64,000 nt of DNA, from contig JXCB02000001.1 of assembly GCA_000828075.3 (NCBI GenBank), forward strand, positions 271,497-335,496, given 5' to 3'. The translations under genes and the position numbers were made by a program. The notes beneath the pieces are model-generated. The model was given only the letters and a program-made list of their open reading frames with translations. It was not told the origin of the DNA and did no database searches. The first letter of the stretch is position 1, and every line of letters starts with the position of its first letter. Source of the DNA: Tolypothrix campylonemoides VB511288. GTDB taxonomy: Bacteria; Cyanobacteriota; Cyanobacteriia; Cyanobacteriales; Nostocaceae. Shown here in pieces: positions 1-8,579 of the stretch.

Positions 1-739
1 GGGGTTTGAAGATAAAGTTACAAACATAGGTCTTCCCTAAGGAGGAGAGACCTACATAATTTTTCCTGTCTTGGTGTTCTTTTACAGAAAATTCATCCAA
101 ACTCCTGAGTTTTCCGTCCAGAAGGAAGTATCCTTCATAGCCTAAAGCCTGAATCTGGGAAAATACTTCAGATATATCCTTATTGATATGTCTTTGCTCA
201 ATTTCAATCAGGAGATTCGGTCGTTGCTGCTTTAATAAATTAGTTGCTCCTGCAATCACCAGTTCTTCGTGTCCCTCAACATCGATTTTTACAAAGCCAA
301 CATTAGTATGGCCTTGGTCGTCGAGCCGTTTGAGTGGAACTTCAAAAGTCCTGACTGGTCCTGTGGCAATTTGTTGTTGCAGAGATCCAAGTTGGTCATA
401 AGCAAAATTATCAATAACTGGTATTGATAAAGTTGCTTGCCCTTCCCTATCAGACAAAGCTATAGAATAGCTAGTTACATTGGAGCAACCAGATTGGGCA
501 ATAAACTTTGCAAGTTCTGGATTGGGTTCGTAGGCAAATACCTGACGTGAGAGTCGAGATAGAAAATATGTATATACACCCTTATTTGCACCAATATCGA
601 TACTGTTCTTCTTGGGATCAACGAGCGATTTGAGGATTCTAAGCTCGGGCTCACCCTTTCGATAATGCATTATGGACATTAAACGAATAACTACCCAGGG
701 AGGTAATACGCTTCTAAGAAACTGTTTTCCAAACATCAT
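1..739 (-). CDS. FkbM family methyltransferase (3' end outside window)
   Basis: The frame is open from an ATG at 739 to the window edge, so the C-terminus is missing. The SAM-binding motif IDIGANKGVYTYFL is at about residues 47-60, followed by FAYEPNP (acidic ribose-binding loop) and the FkbM signature FVKIDVEGHEELV near residue 160. FkbM enzymes O-methylate hydroxyls, in this setting most likely a sugar of the exported polysaccharide. A second ATG follows directly at 736. It is the most downstream gene of the minus-strand polysaccharide cluster visible here, about 200 bp after the GT4 gene. A second FkbM gene lies at 4.7-5.7 kb. Family is confident; the substrate is inferred only from context. 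Confidence 0.88.
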   Translation of the reverse strand, partial: MMFGKQFLRSVLPPWVVIRLMSIMHYRKGEPELRILKSLVDPKKNSIDIGANKGVYTYFLSRLSRQVFAYEPNPELAKFIAQSGCSNVTSYSIALSDREGQATLSIPVIDNFAYDQLGSLQQQIATGPVRTFEVPLKRLDDQGHTNVGFVKIDVEGHEELVIAGATNLLKQQRPNLLIEIEQRHINKDISEVFSQIQALGYEGYFLLDGKLRSLDEFSVKEHQDRKNYVGLSSLGKTYVCNFIFKP

Positions 740-938
740 ATTTTTAGTTTATAATGAACAACTCTATGTAAGTGGCAACTAGATATTTTTCGTACCTGCT
801 TCGCTGAAGTCTTAACGATTACTTTTTCAGGGTTTATCTGTGAAATCTGGATAGTTTTGGCAGTCAATTAATGCTGCATAATGCTGCAAGTTTTACTTTC
901 TCGTTTATATGCTAACTTGCAGTTTTGCCAATGAGAGG

Positions 939-2222
939 TTATTTTAACTCACTGGAACTAAGTACAGCCGTGTCAAATTCTTTCAGCTTGAAAACCTGCT
1001 GTTGATTATAAATTTCTTCATACAGCTGTGCTAAATGACTCGCTTTGACTTCCCAGTCAAACATTTCACTCACCCTTGTGCGCCCTGCCTCACCCATTTT
1101 TACGCGCAGATCTGAGTTTTTAGCCAGACACACCATTGCCTTAGAGAGATCCCGCACCGCTTGCTCAGGAGTGTGGGCAGGAACTTTAAAGCCCGTTTGC
1201 TCTGTTACCTGAATAGCTGGTCCTCCCAAATCCAAGCATAGAACTGGGCGACCAGCCGCCATCGCCTCCAAACAAACGAACGCTCCAGAGTCATGTAAGC
1301 TCGGATGAACTAGTGCTGTACACTCACCTAGCTTATCCAGGGTCTCTTCCCGTGGTAGGTTGTTCCAGAACTTGACTTGGTGTGCAATACCTAATTCTTG
1401 AGCAAGACTCTGAAGTCTTTTCCTTTCAGGTCCTTCTCCAACTATCCAGTACTCAGCATCAGGCAGGTTGGCTTGAGCGAATGCACGTAGTCCCAAGTGA
1501 AAGGCTTTCCAGTACAAAAGTCTACCGATGCTTATGAACCTTATTGGTAAATGACTTGATATGCTGCATTGGGCAAGACGGGCGATTTCTTCTTTAGGTA
1601 AACCAATTGCAGGTAAAACCTTTACATTCCTTGTGTCCATTTTGCCAACTCGTGTTGCTGTATCCTGAGTGGTTGCCATTGCTACAACGCTCCGTCGAGC
1701 GGTAAGGCGGGCAAACGGATCAGATTCAAATACTTGACAGTCAAGTCTGCGTACTGTTGCGTGAATTTTATTACTTAGGCTAAAGTCTTGCCAAAAAGTC
1801 TTTGGGGCAAATTCACCGCCGCCAACCGGACCCCAGATGAATGGAATAGGAAGTAGACATAGAAAGCTAGGTCTTGAATACTTAACGAACGTTACATGGT
1901 GGACGAGGTCAAAGCCTATTTGACGGTGGAGGCGACGAGCTACAAAATAAGCTTGAATTTGCCAGAGATAGTAGTGCAGTTGCATTGATCCAAACCGCCA
2001 CTTCCACCCACCTCCCCAAATCGGCAGAGTGAAGTAGACAAAGTGCAGGTTAGGGATTGGGTTACGGGCTAGCTCTGCTTCAATGACTTCTCTACCTTCA
2101 TCAGGTCGAGTTAGTACCCAAACCTCATGATACTTGGCGACTGCCCGAACAACATTCCAACCTACTCCTGGCTCAGAACCCTTACCTGGTTCGCACGAGT
2201 AGGCGGACATTAGGATTTTCAT
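939..2222 (-). CDS. Glycosyltransferase family 4 (GT-B)
   Basis: A 427-residue GT4 protein. The N-terminus MKILMSAYSCEPGKGSEPGVGW is the first Rossmann strand with the glycine-rich acceptor loop typical of GT-B enzymes. The C-terminal half has a nucleotide-sugar domain with the motif SGAFVCLEAMAAGRPVL near residue 320, the equivalent of the EX7E region, in which the first Glu seems replaced. It probably transfers a nucleotide-activated hexose to a growing lipid-linked glycan on the cytoplasmic membrane face. No signal peptide is seen. A weak GAGG lies about 13 nt before the ATG. It sits between another GT4 gene and an FkbM methyltransferase. Donor and acceptor cannot be read from sequence. 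Confidence 0.9.
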   Translation of the reverse strand: MKILMSAYSCEPGKGSEPGVGWNVVRAVAKYHEVWVLTRPDEGREVIEAELARNPIPNLHFVYFTLPIWGGGWKWRFGSMQLHYYLWQIQAYFVARRLHRQIGFDLVHHVTFVKYSRPSFLCLLPIPFIWGPVGGGEFAPKTFWQDFSLSNKIHATVRRLDCQVFESDPFARLTARRSVVAMATTQDTATRVGKMDTRNVKVLPAIGLPKEEIARLAQCSISSHLPIRFISIGRLLYWKAFHLGLRAFAQANLPDAEYWIVGEGPERKRLQSLAQELGIAHQVKFWNNLPREETLDKLGECTALVHPSLHDSGAFVCLEAMAAGRPVLCLDLGGPAIQVTEQTGFKVPAHTPEQAVRDLSKAMVCLAKNSDLRVKMGEAGRTRVSEMFDWEVKASHLAQLYEEIYNQQQVFKLKEFDTAVLSSSELK

Positions 2223-2331
2223 ATTTAGAGCGCCTCTTCAAAATAGATAAAACAACCAGAAGCATTAAGCTTTAACAGAAATACATTCGGGCAAGAATTT
2301 TGTAGCAATTTAGTATTGGATATTTGCTACG

Positions 2332-3468
2332 CTAAGTCTTAGCAACTAGTTGTAATTGTTTTTTATATAAAATTTTTTCATATATTTCAGCAATTTTCTC
2401 TGCACTTCTTTCCCAAGTAAATGACTTAACTCTTGCCAGTCCCTTTTCTACCAATTCCTGATAGTAAACAGGGTTTTTGTGAAGATTACACACTGCATCG
2501 GCTATTGCTTGATAATTAGTTGGATCTACTAGAACACCTGCATCTCCTGCCACTTCGGGCATAGCTGAAACATTCGAGGTTATGACTGGAGTTCCACAAG
2601 CCATTGCTTCCAGAATAGTCATGCCAAATCCTTCATAAAGTGAAGGTGCTAGTAGCATATCGGCAGCACTATAGATTTGAATCAGAGTAGATTTATCTGG
2701 CTTACCTAAGTAGCTAATATGCTTTTCAAGACCTTGATTGTTTATAATTTTTTTTTGCTCATCCGTAAAGTCTGCACCTACCTTCCAAAAATGGAAAGGT
2801 AGTCCTCGTTGCTGTAACGTTTGTATTGCTATGAGAATGTTAGAAATATTTTTACGTGGATGAATTGCACCAACATTAAGTAAGCAAATTGTATCAGGCG
2901 AAATGCCATATTTTTGGCGTATAGCCGCAACTTGTGTTTTGGGCGATGGTTGAAATATAGCGTCAACAGCGTTAGGAATTACCGAAATACGTGCTGGCTC
3001 AATATTCAATATTTGAGTTGTATCTTTGGCTGTCGCAGAAGACACGGCAACAATATGGTCGGCATACTGCATACCTTTTACAGAGTATTCCCAGAAAGCT
3101 TTACTGATGATTGGCAGTTGCACGGAAGTTTGGAGATTACCGGAGTAGAAAAAGTTGATTAAGTCATGACAGGTTACGACAACGGATTTAGCTCTCTTCC
3201 TCAACCCATAAACAATATGAGCTTCGCAGGGTTCGATAATGTGAAAGATGTCGGCTGTTTGCTGCTCCACCATTCTAGGGAAGCGCCAGAAACGCTCGTA
3301 GTTTTTCTTAATTCTGACAGACAAAGAGCTACTGCTTCTGTCCACAGGTACTGGTCTGAACTCAACAATCTGCCAATTTGGTCGAACAACTTTTAGCCCT
3401 GCAATAACACCTTCCGTATGGGCATCTATGCTAGGTTCGGGCATTGTACGCACGATCGCTACACGCAT
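2332..3468 (-). CDS. Glycosyltransferase family 4
   Basis: A GT4 enzyme of about 378 residues. It shows HPRKNISNIL, typical of the donor domain start, and the EX7E motif EGFGMTILEAMACGTPV near residues 285-300, then ITSNVSAMPEVAGDAGVLVDP. These are hallmarks of retaining GT-B transferases using NDP-sugars. I chose the ATG at 3468 (MRVAIVRTMPEP). The longer reading frame begins with a TTG at 3489 and adds seven residues with no ribosome-binding site. The sequence resembles mannosyl/rhamnosyltransferases of O-antigen clusters, but sugar specificity is not readable. It is co-oriented with and close to the next GT4 gene, consistent with one operon. Confidence 0.9.
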   Translation of the reverse strand: MRVAIVRTMPEPSIDAHTEGVIAGLKVVRPNWQIVEFRPVPVDRSSSSLSVRIKKNYERFWRFPRMVEQQTADIFHIIEPCEAHIVYGLRKRAKSVVVTCHDLINFFYSGNLQTSVQLPIISKAFWEYSVKGMQYADHIVAVSSATAKDTTQILNIEPARISVIPNAVDAIFQPSPKTQVAAIRQKYGISPDTICLLNVGAIHPRKNISNILIAIQTLQQRGLPFHFWKVGADFTDEQKKIINNQGLEKHISYLGKPDKSTLIQIYSAADMLLAPSLYEGFGMTILEAMACGTPVITSNVSAMPEVAGDAGVLVDPTNYQAIADAVCNLHKNPVYYQELVEKGLARVKSFTWERSAEKIAEIYEKILYKKQLQLVAKT

Positions 3469-3533
3469 TGCTAATTTCTCATAATCCAAACAACATCAAA
3501 ACCACCCTGAGCAGATTCCTGTGTCAAGTTTTC

Positions 3534-4769
3534 CTAACTCATGGCATACTGCCTACTTTTGTCATTGAGCAGTGTTTGCCACAGGCTAACCAACCGCTCT
3601 GCAATCCGTTCGTGTGTATAATTCTGATACACTCTGGTCATGCAGTAGCGTCCAGCTTCTTCCCACCACTCTGGTTCACGGATCATGTGCTCTAAAATTG
3701 CCACTAGTCCCTGAGCATCTCCTTCTGGAAACACTAAATCGGGTCGCCCAATTACGTTGGGAATTTCGCCAGAACTAGAACCAATCACTGGCACACCCAT
3801 TGCCATTGCTTCAATCAGCACATGACCAAACTGCTCTTTCCAATTTGGGGCAGTCCGTGAGGGCAAAACTAAAACATCAAATTTGCTGATTTCCTCGGGA
3901 GCTTTGTGGTGGGGTACTGCTCCTCGCCAAGTAACCAAATCAGCAATTTGCTGCTTTTGCGCCTCCTGCCTCAAAGCTTCTTCACCAGAACCGGAACCGC
4001 AGAGGGTAACCCGGCACTTGAGTCCTTGCTGTTGGAGTTGGCGGGCAGCTGCAAATATGATATCAACACCCTTTTCAGGTACTAACCGTCCTAAAAAACC
4101 AATGTGAAATTCATCATTTGTCCGCTCAGGCGATGTCTGACGACAAGCCGCTTCTCCTGGCAAAGACGCTGAGCGAACGCGTCTACGCATACTAGCAGCA
4201 AAAAACTGAGTGTCTACTCCCATCTGGGGCATGACTTCAACTAACCCGGTATACCCCCATTGACGCAGCAAATCCGCCCCGTCACGATTCCCAGCAATAA
4301 TCAGCTTTGCCGTACTCATAACGAATTGACGAACCCAGTAGCGTGGAAGCGGCAGTTGTCGATCCATGTTTTCCCATCCAAACAGGACTAAGGGCTTCCC
4401 TGTAAGCCTGCTCCAAATTGCAAGCTGCAAGGCACAAAGAGAAAATACTTCTTCCTCAACCTGCACTATATCTGGTTGAAAGTCGTTGAGGAAGTGCCAA
4501 ATTTTCCAAGGTGCATAGATGTGAGCGCCACCTTTACCAGCAAAGAGGACGGGTGCTGAATAGGTTTTGATCTTGGGGTAGGGTGTTTCTAGTGGAAGTA
4601 GGCGATTCCACTCTAATGCTTTCCAGTTGCTAGGAGCCAGCAAACCTACTTCAGTTCCAGTTTCGGCGATCGCCTGAAGCTTTCCCTGATTTACACCGAC
4701 TACATAAGCGTGACTGACAAACAGTATGCGTAGGGGTGATGTCGTCATGGCAGAATTAGGCTTGAGCAT
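3534..4769 (-). CDS. Glycosyltransferase family 4 with repeat-derived insertion
   Basis: A 411-residue GT4. The donor-site motif EQFGHVLIEAMAMGVPV, the equivalent of EX7E, is near residues 305-320 and FLGRLVPEKGVD is near 225. Residues about 194-217 (RRRVRSASLPGEAACRQTSP...) form a strongly basic, low-similarity insert just before the donor-domain strand. It is encoded by a stretch (4119-4190) resembling cyanobacterial dispersed repeats (CTGAGCGAACGCGTCTACGC). The start at 4769 overlaps the 3' end of the upstream FkbM gene by 14 nt. An internal ATG at 4748 is the alternative start. Tight overlap supports translational coupling with the methyltransferase. Confidence 0.87.
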   Translation of the reverse strand: MLKPNSAMTTSPLRILFVSHAYVVGVNQGKLQAIAETGTEVGLLAPSNWKALEWNRLLPLETPYPKIKTYSAPVLFAGKGGAHIYAPWKIWHFLNDFQPDIVQVEEEVFSLCALQLAIWSRLTGKPLVLFGWENMDRQLPLPRYWVRQFVMSTAKLIIAGNRDGADLLRQWGYTGLVEVMPQMGVDTQFFAASMRRRVRSASLPGEAACRQTSPERTNDEFHIGFLGRLVPEKGVDIIFAAARQLQQQGLKCRVTLCGSGSGEEALRQEAQKQQIADLVTWRGAVPHHKAPEEISKFDVLVLPSRTAPNWKEQFGHVLIEAMAMGVPVIGSSSGEIPNVIGRPDLVFPEGDAQGLVAILEHMIREPEWWEEAGRYCMTRVYQNYTHERIAERLVSLWQTLLNDKSRQYAMS

Positions 4770-5673
4770 ATTCAGGAGTTACAGGGATGCTTTCGCTTTG
4801 GAGCAGGCAAAGCAGGTAAGTTTTATCTTTGGCGGCAATCAAATTGATGATTTGTGTTACGGGAGCGGCTGGGTTAAAATCTGCAATTTTTCCAGCGCCG
4901 CAGTATTGCCAAACTTGGTAATTATGGCGTTTGAGCAGTTCTAATAGGTCACTAGGTTGATATCCAAAGCAAGCATAGGCATCGGGTGAATACTCAAATA
5001 GCCAAGTTGGCGCTTCGCTTGATGGCAAACTCATTAGCTCCTCTGCCCCTTCAAAGACCAACTTTTCTGCGCCTTCTACGTCAACTTTAATCAGATCTAT
5101 CTTACGAGGCTGATTAGACCAGTAAGTATTTAAGGATGTACATGCGACACGTACGAGTTTTGCATTCTGACTAACAGTTGTGTGCTTGCGAATGGAAGAC
5201 ACCGAAGGTTCGTTAAAGACTTCAAACTCGATTTCACCAACTTGATTGCTAACAGCAGAGCAGTTAAGTATAACATTATTCAAGCTATTCATTTCCACGT
5301 TCTCGCTAAGGATGGGAAATAAATTGGCTTGTGGTTCAAACCCATGTACCTCACCCGAAGCTCCTACACTCTGGGCAGCCAAAAGCGTATACTCACCTAT
5401 GTGGGCACCCACGTCTAGGAACACCATTCCAGGACGGAGGAAGCGGCGAATGAAATCGGCTGTATCCAGTTCGGAGAATCCTTGGTAGTAAATTAGAGAA
5501 GCAGAGCCACTTTTAGATACACTGATTTTTAAGTTCTCCGCAAACGGGATTACATAGGGTTTATCGGTGACAGACCACCATATCCGCCACCATAAACGCT
5601 TCAGTAGCGCTTGTACCGGATTTTGTCTGACATCTGGGCGTCCCATAAACCGTTTCAACCGCATATAAAACAT
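4756..5673 (-). CDS. FkbM family methyltransferase
   Basis: A SAM-dependent methyltransferase of about 305 residues. Motif I FLDVGAHIGEYTLLAAQ is near residue 90, the acidic GFEPQ loop follows, and the FkbM signature LIKVDVEGAEKLVFEG is near 195-210. It probably O-methylates a sugar of the polysaccharide made by neighbouring transferases. Two in-frame ATGs lie at 5679 and 5673. An AAGGA abuts the first, leaving no spacing, and sits about 6 nt before the second, so I favour 5673. The stop overlaps the start region of the next GT4 gene. The first about 60 residues are basic and could contact membrane. Regiochemistry is unknown. Confidence 0.9.
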   Translation of the reverse strand: MFYMRLKRFMGRPDVRQNPVQALLKRLWWRIWWSVTDKPYVIPFAENLKISVSKSGSASLIYYQGFSELDTADFIRRFLRPGMVFLDVGAHIGEYTLLAAQSVGASGEVHGFEPQANLFPILSENVEMNSLNNVILNCSAVSNQVGEIEFEVFNEPSVSSIRKHTTVSQNAKLVRVACTSLNTYWSNQPRKIDLIKVDVEGAEKLVFEGAEELMSLPSSEAPTWLFEYSPDAYACFGYQPSDLLELLKRHNYQVWQYCGAGKIADFNPAAPVTQIINLIAAKDKTYLLCLLQSESIPVTPEYAQA

Positions 5674-5748
5674 AAACATTCCTTATGTAAAATTCAATTT
5701 TCAACAAGGTAGAGCGCCCAAAATGCTAGTCCGGATTAACTAAAATTA

Positions 5749-6864
5749 CTAACGTGCATAGCTTGCGGTATGCGTTCTCTTTAAAAATTCTCTTACTAAA
5801 AGTTTGAGCTTGCCTGAACCATACACCTGCTCAAATAATGCTGCAAAAAGTGCATTGGGCAGGTACTCACCCCATTGCAATAGAAATCTTTGAGGTAAGG
5901 AACTACCAAACTGAGTATAAAACCGAGGGTGAGTAACCAAATGTTGATGCGCTTTCCTGCTCTCTAGTTTAGACGCACTTTTGAGACGAGCCAGTAGGTA
6001 CAGATTGTGACGAACTGCTAGACTAGATCGCCAATCAGTCAGTCTCTCCACCAACTCTGTACCATACACTATTTGGAGAAACCGTTTCTGCTCTTGGTGT
6101 ACACGCTCCAATGTTAGGTGTTCCCGCTCCATAAAGTCTACTGTTAGGGTTTGCTGACTGGTGGTGTTAGCTCCATGTATACGAAACTTGCTGAGCACCT
6201 CTGGTACAGACTTAATAACTGTTATGTATGGAGCAAGGCGGAATATGAGACTGTCTGCATTGCGCTTAAACTCTTCGTTCAGTGGGAATATAAAGTCGGT
6301 AACTTTTCGTCGGACACTAAGTGCAGAAGCTGGAGGGATATTTTCAATGTATCCGCCATTTTCTAAAGCGTATGTTAGCATCCAGCCTGAAGCTAATTGC
6401 TTTAACATCGGAGTTGATTTTATCAAGTTTCCGTCGCTATCAATTTGAATCACATTGTGAATAGCAAAGCCACACTTAGGGTCAGACTTAAATACCTCCA
6501 CAACTCTTTGCAACTTGTTATCCAGCCAAATATCATCTGCATCCAGTAGGCTAATAATTTCGCCCTTGCTTTCTTGATATGCTGCATTCAATGCGGAAGC
6601 AACACCCCCATTCTGCTTACGTATCAGTTTGATTCTAGAGTCTTTCTGGACATAGGTCTCGATCACCTCACAAGAGTTGTCAGTAGAGCCATCATCACAT
6701 ATTATGATTTCAAAATGGGGGTAGGTTTGGCGAAGCGCACTCTCTAGGGTCTCGCCAATGTATCTTGCATAGTTGTAGTTTGGAACTAAGACCGAAACCA
6801 ATGGGTTATCTGGGAGTGGCGAAAGGTCAATGGGTTGAAGTTTTTTATCTTGCAGTTCTTGCAT
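5749..6864 (-). CDS. Glycosyltransferase family 2, tandem copy B
   Basis: A 371-residue GT-A fold transferase. The N-terminal block PLVSVLVPNYNYARYIGETL is the canonical GT2 start, CDDGSTDNS is the nucleotide-binding loop and LLDADDIW carries the metal-binding DxD at about residue 112. The C-terminal about 150 residues are family-specific. It is closely related over its full length to the next gene upstream (6902-8020). The first 190 residues are nearly superimposable, including QTYPHFE, IKLIRKQNGGVA and ENIPPASALS, while the C-terminal thirds have diverged. The pair arose by tandem duplication. Each probably adds a related sugar. Spacing between the two is 37 bp. Confidence 0.92.
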   Translation of the reverse strand: MQELQDKKLQPIDLSPLPDNPLVSVLVPNYNYARYIGETLESALRQTYPHFEIIICDDGSTDNSCEVIETYVQKDSRIKLIRKQNGGVASALNAAYQESKGEIISLLDADDIWLDNKLQRVVEVFKSDPKCGFAIHNVIQIDSDGNLIKSTPMLKQLASGWMLTYALENGGYIENIPPASALSVRRKVTDFIFPLNEEFKRNADSLIFRLAPYITVIKSVPEVLSKFRIHGANTTSQQTLTVDFMEREHLTLERVHQEQKRFLQIVYGTELVERLTDWRSSLAVRHNLYLLARLKSASKLESRKAHQHLVTHPRFYTQFGSSLPQRFLLQWGEYLPNALFAALFEQVYGSGKLKLLVREFLKRTHTASYAR

Positions 6865-6901
6865 AGTTATTCTTCTATATGGATCATAGCCCTACTTTTT
6901 A

Positions 6902-8020
6902 CTAACTTTGCAGGTTTGTAAGACGCATAGCAGGTCTTTTGTGAAATACGAACTTTACAAACTGCTTAAAGCGACTCTTTCCATACAGCTGATTGAACAA
7001 CAGTGCAAAAAGCATATCCGGTAAATCCCATTGGAATAGCCACCTTTGAGGTTTAGACCAGCTAAATTCAGTATTAAACTGTGGGTGAAAGATCAAATGC
7101 TTATGCACTTCTCGGCGTTGTTTGCTCGGTACTCCTTTCAGGCGGGCAAGCAAGTAGCGATAGTGGCAAATTGCTAAGCTATACCGCAAATCCCTTAATC
7201 TTTCTGCAACCTCAGTACCATAAACCTTTTGCATAAGGTGTTTCTGTTCCTGATGGATACGCTCTAGAGCAACTAGCGATCGCTCCATACTGTCTGCGGT
7301 TACGATTTCTAGACTAGTGGTGTTTGCTCCATGTAAACGAAACTTACTTAACACTTCTGGTAAAGCCCTGACTTCTGTCACAAGTAAAGTAAGAAAGATG
7401 ATAAGACCGTCCACATGGCGCTTAATCGCTTCATTTATCGGAAATATTAGACTAGCTACTTCCTTGCGAATACTGAGTGCAGAGGCTGGAGGAATATTTT
7501 CAATGAAACCACCATTTTCCAATACATCTGGTGCCATCCAACCTGAAGCTAACTGCTTCATCATTGGCGTTGGTTTTATATCTTTACCCTGCCCATCAAT
7601 GAGAATTAAGTTATGAATTACAAAACCACACTTGGAGTCAGACCTAAATTTCTCCACTACCTTTTGCAACTTGTTAGGCATCCAAAGATCATCCGCATCT
7701 AAAATACAAACAATCTCTCCTTTGCTTTCCTGATATGCTGCATTTAATGCCGTAGCTACACCTCCGTTCTGCTTACGGATTAGTTTAATCCTAGGGTCTT
7801 TTTGAAGATAGGTTTCAATGACCTCACAGGAGTTATCAGTAGAGCCGTCATCACAGACTATAACTTCAAAGTGCGGGTAGGTTTGGCAAAGTACGCATTC
7901 CAAAGTTTCACCAATGTATCTGGCATAGTTATAGTTCGCAATCAACACCGAGACCAATGGGTTTTCAGGAAGCGCAAGCAGTTCAATTGGTTGCAGCTTT
8001 TCAGTTAGCGGTTCTTGCAT
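6902..8020 (-). CDS. Glycosyltransferase family 2, tandem copy A
   Basis: A 372-residue GT2 paralogous to the gene at 5749-6864. It shows PLVSVLIANYNYARYIGETL, CDDGSTDNS and the DxD in CILDADDLW. Strong conservation of the N-terminal donor-binding half, against a looser C-terminal half, fits shared donor use with changed acceptor use. The ATG at 8020 is preceded by AGGATC. It is the first minus-strand gene after the plus-strand beta-helix gene block, so it may need its own promoter in 8021-8579. Sugar specificity is not readable. Confidence 0.92.
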   Translation of the reverse strand: MQEPLTEKLQPIELLALPENPLVSVLIANYNYARYIGETLECVLCQTYPHFEVIVCDDGSTDNSCEVIETYLQKDPRIKLIRKQNGGVATALNAAYQESKGEIVCILDADDLWMPNKLQKVVEKFRSDSKCGFVIHNLILIDGQGKDIKPTPMMKQLASGWMAPDVLENGGFIENIPPASALSIRKEVASLIFPINEAIKRHVDGLIIFLTLLVTEVRALPEVLSKFRLHGANTTSLEIVTADSMERSLVALERIHQEQKHLMQKVYGTEVAERLRDLRYSLAICHYRYLLARLKGVPSKQRREVHKHLIFHPQFNTEFSWSKPQRWLFQWDLPDMLFALLFNQLYGKSRFKQFVKFVFHKRPAMRLTNLQS

Positions 8021-8579
8021 GGCTGATCCTTAAACTTTAATTAACTATTAACTTGTTTGTAAGCTTTTAAGTTTGCTCATTTACGGCTTTGCTACAACAC
8101 TCAATCAATTTCTCATCGTTGTCATGGGTAATAAGACTAATCATGCTTGGCTTGTCTCGGATTGCAGGATCATTAATGGAATGGTGATAAAAGTAGGTAG
8201 ATAATTTCCGTGTTGCTACTGGATTCTTCTGTAACCTTTAGAAGAATCCGGATTAATCGGAAAAAATTGTTATGTAATTTTTAAAAGATTTTGTAAAGTC
8301 GTGTGTTACAGCACTGTGTAACGACAGAATACCCGTCTCGTCTATAAACTTGATGGCAGTAAGATTAATACTCTGCAATTGCCTTTAGGTGTGCTGAAGT
8401 CAAACTTTCCTGTGGCTCTAACCGCAATTTCTACATGAACACCTTTTTTCCATACTTGTTGCCAAACCTTGACAGATTTGTATCAATCAGCATAGTATCA
8501 TATCTGCACCTTGATAGATTTCTATCAATCAGCATAGTATTATACCTGCGTGGTCATAGGAAAAGGAGAATAACAACCC
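8021..8579. promoter_or_regulatory. Divergent intergenic region with hairpin and tandem repeats
   Basis: This 559-bp gap separates the minus-strand GT2 gene from the plus-strand beta-helix gene, so it must hold both promoters. It contains a perfect 10-bp inverted repeat (GGATTCTTCT/AGAAGAATCC, 8221-8230 and 8240-8249) and then an AT-rich stretch with TTATGTAA and TTTGTAAAGTC. Similar words in the same order occur upstream of the second beta-helix gene (about 11135-11215). Two 42-bp tandem repeats follow at 8467-8550, and GGAG lies shortly before the start at 8580. No promoter boxes can be assigned with certainty. Confidence 0.5.
8467..8550. repeat. Two imperfect 42-bp tandem repeats
   Basis: Two adjacent 42-bp units (8467-8508 and 8509-8550) share CAATCAGCATAGTAT and differ at a few positions. 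They lie 30-110 bp before the start codon of the beta-helix gene and could bind a regulator or be a slipped-strand duplication. Only two units exist and there are no spacers, so this is not CRISPR. Confidence 0.8.
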
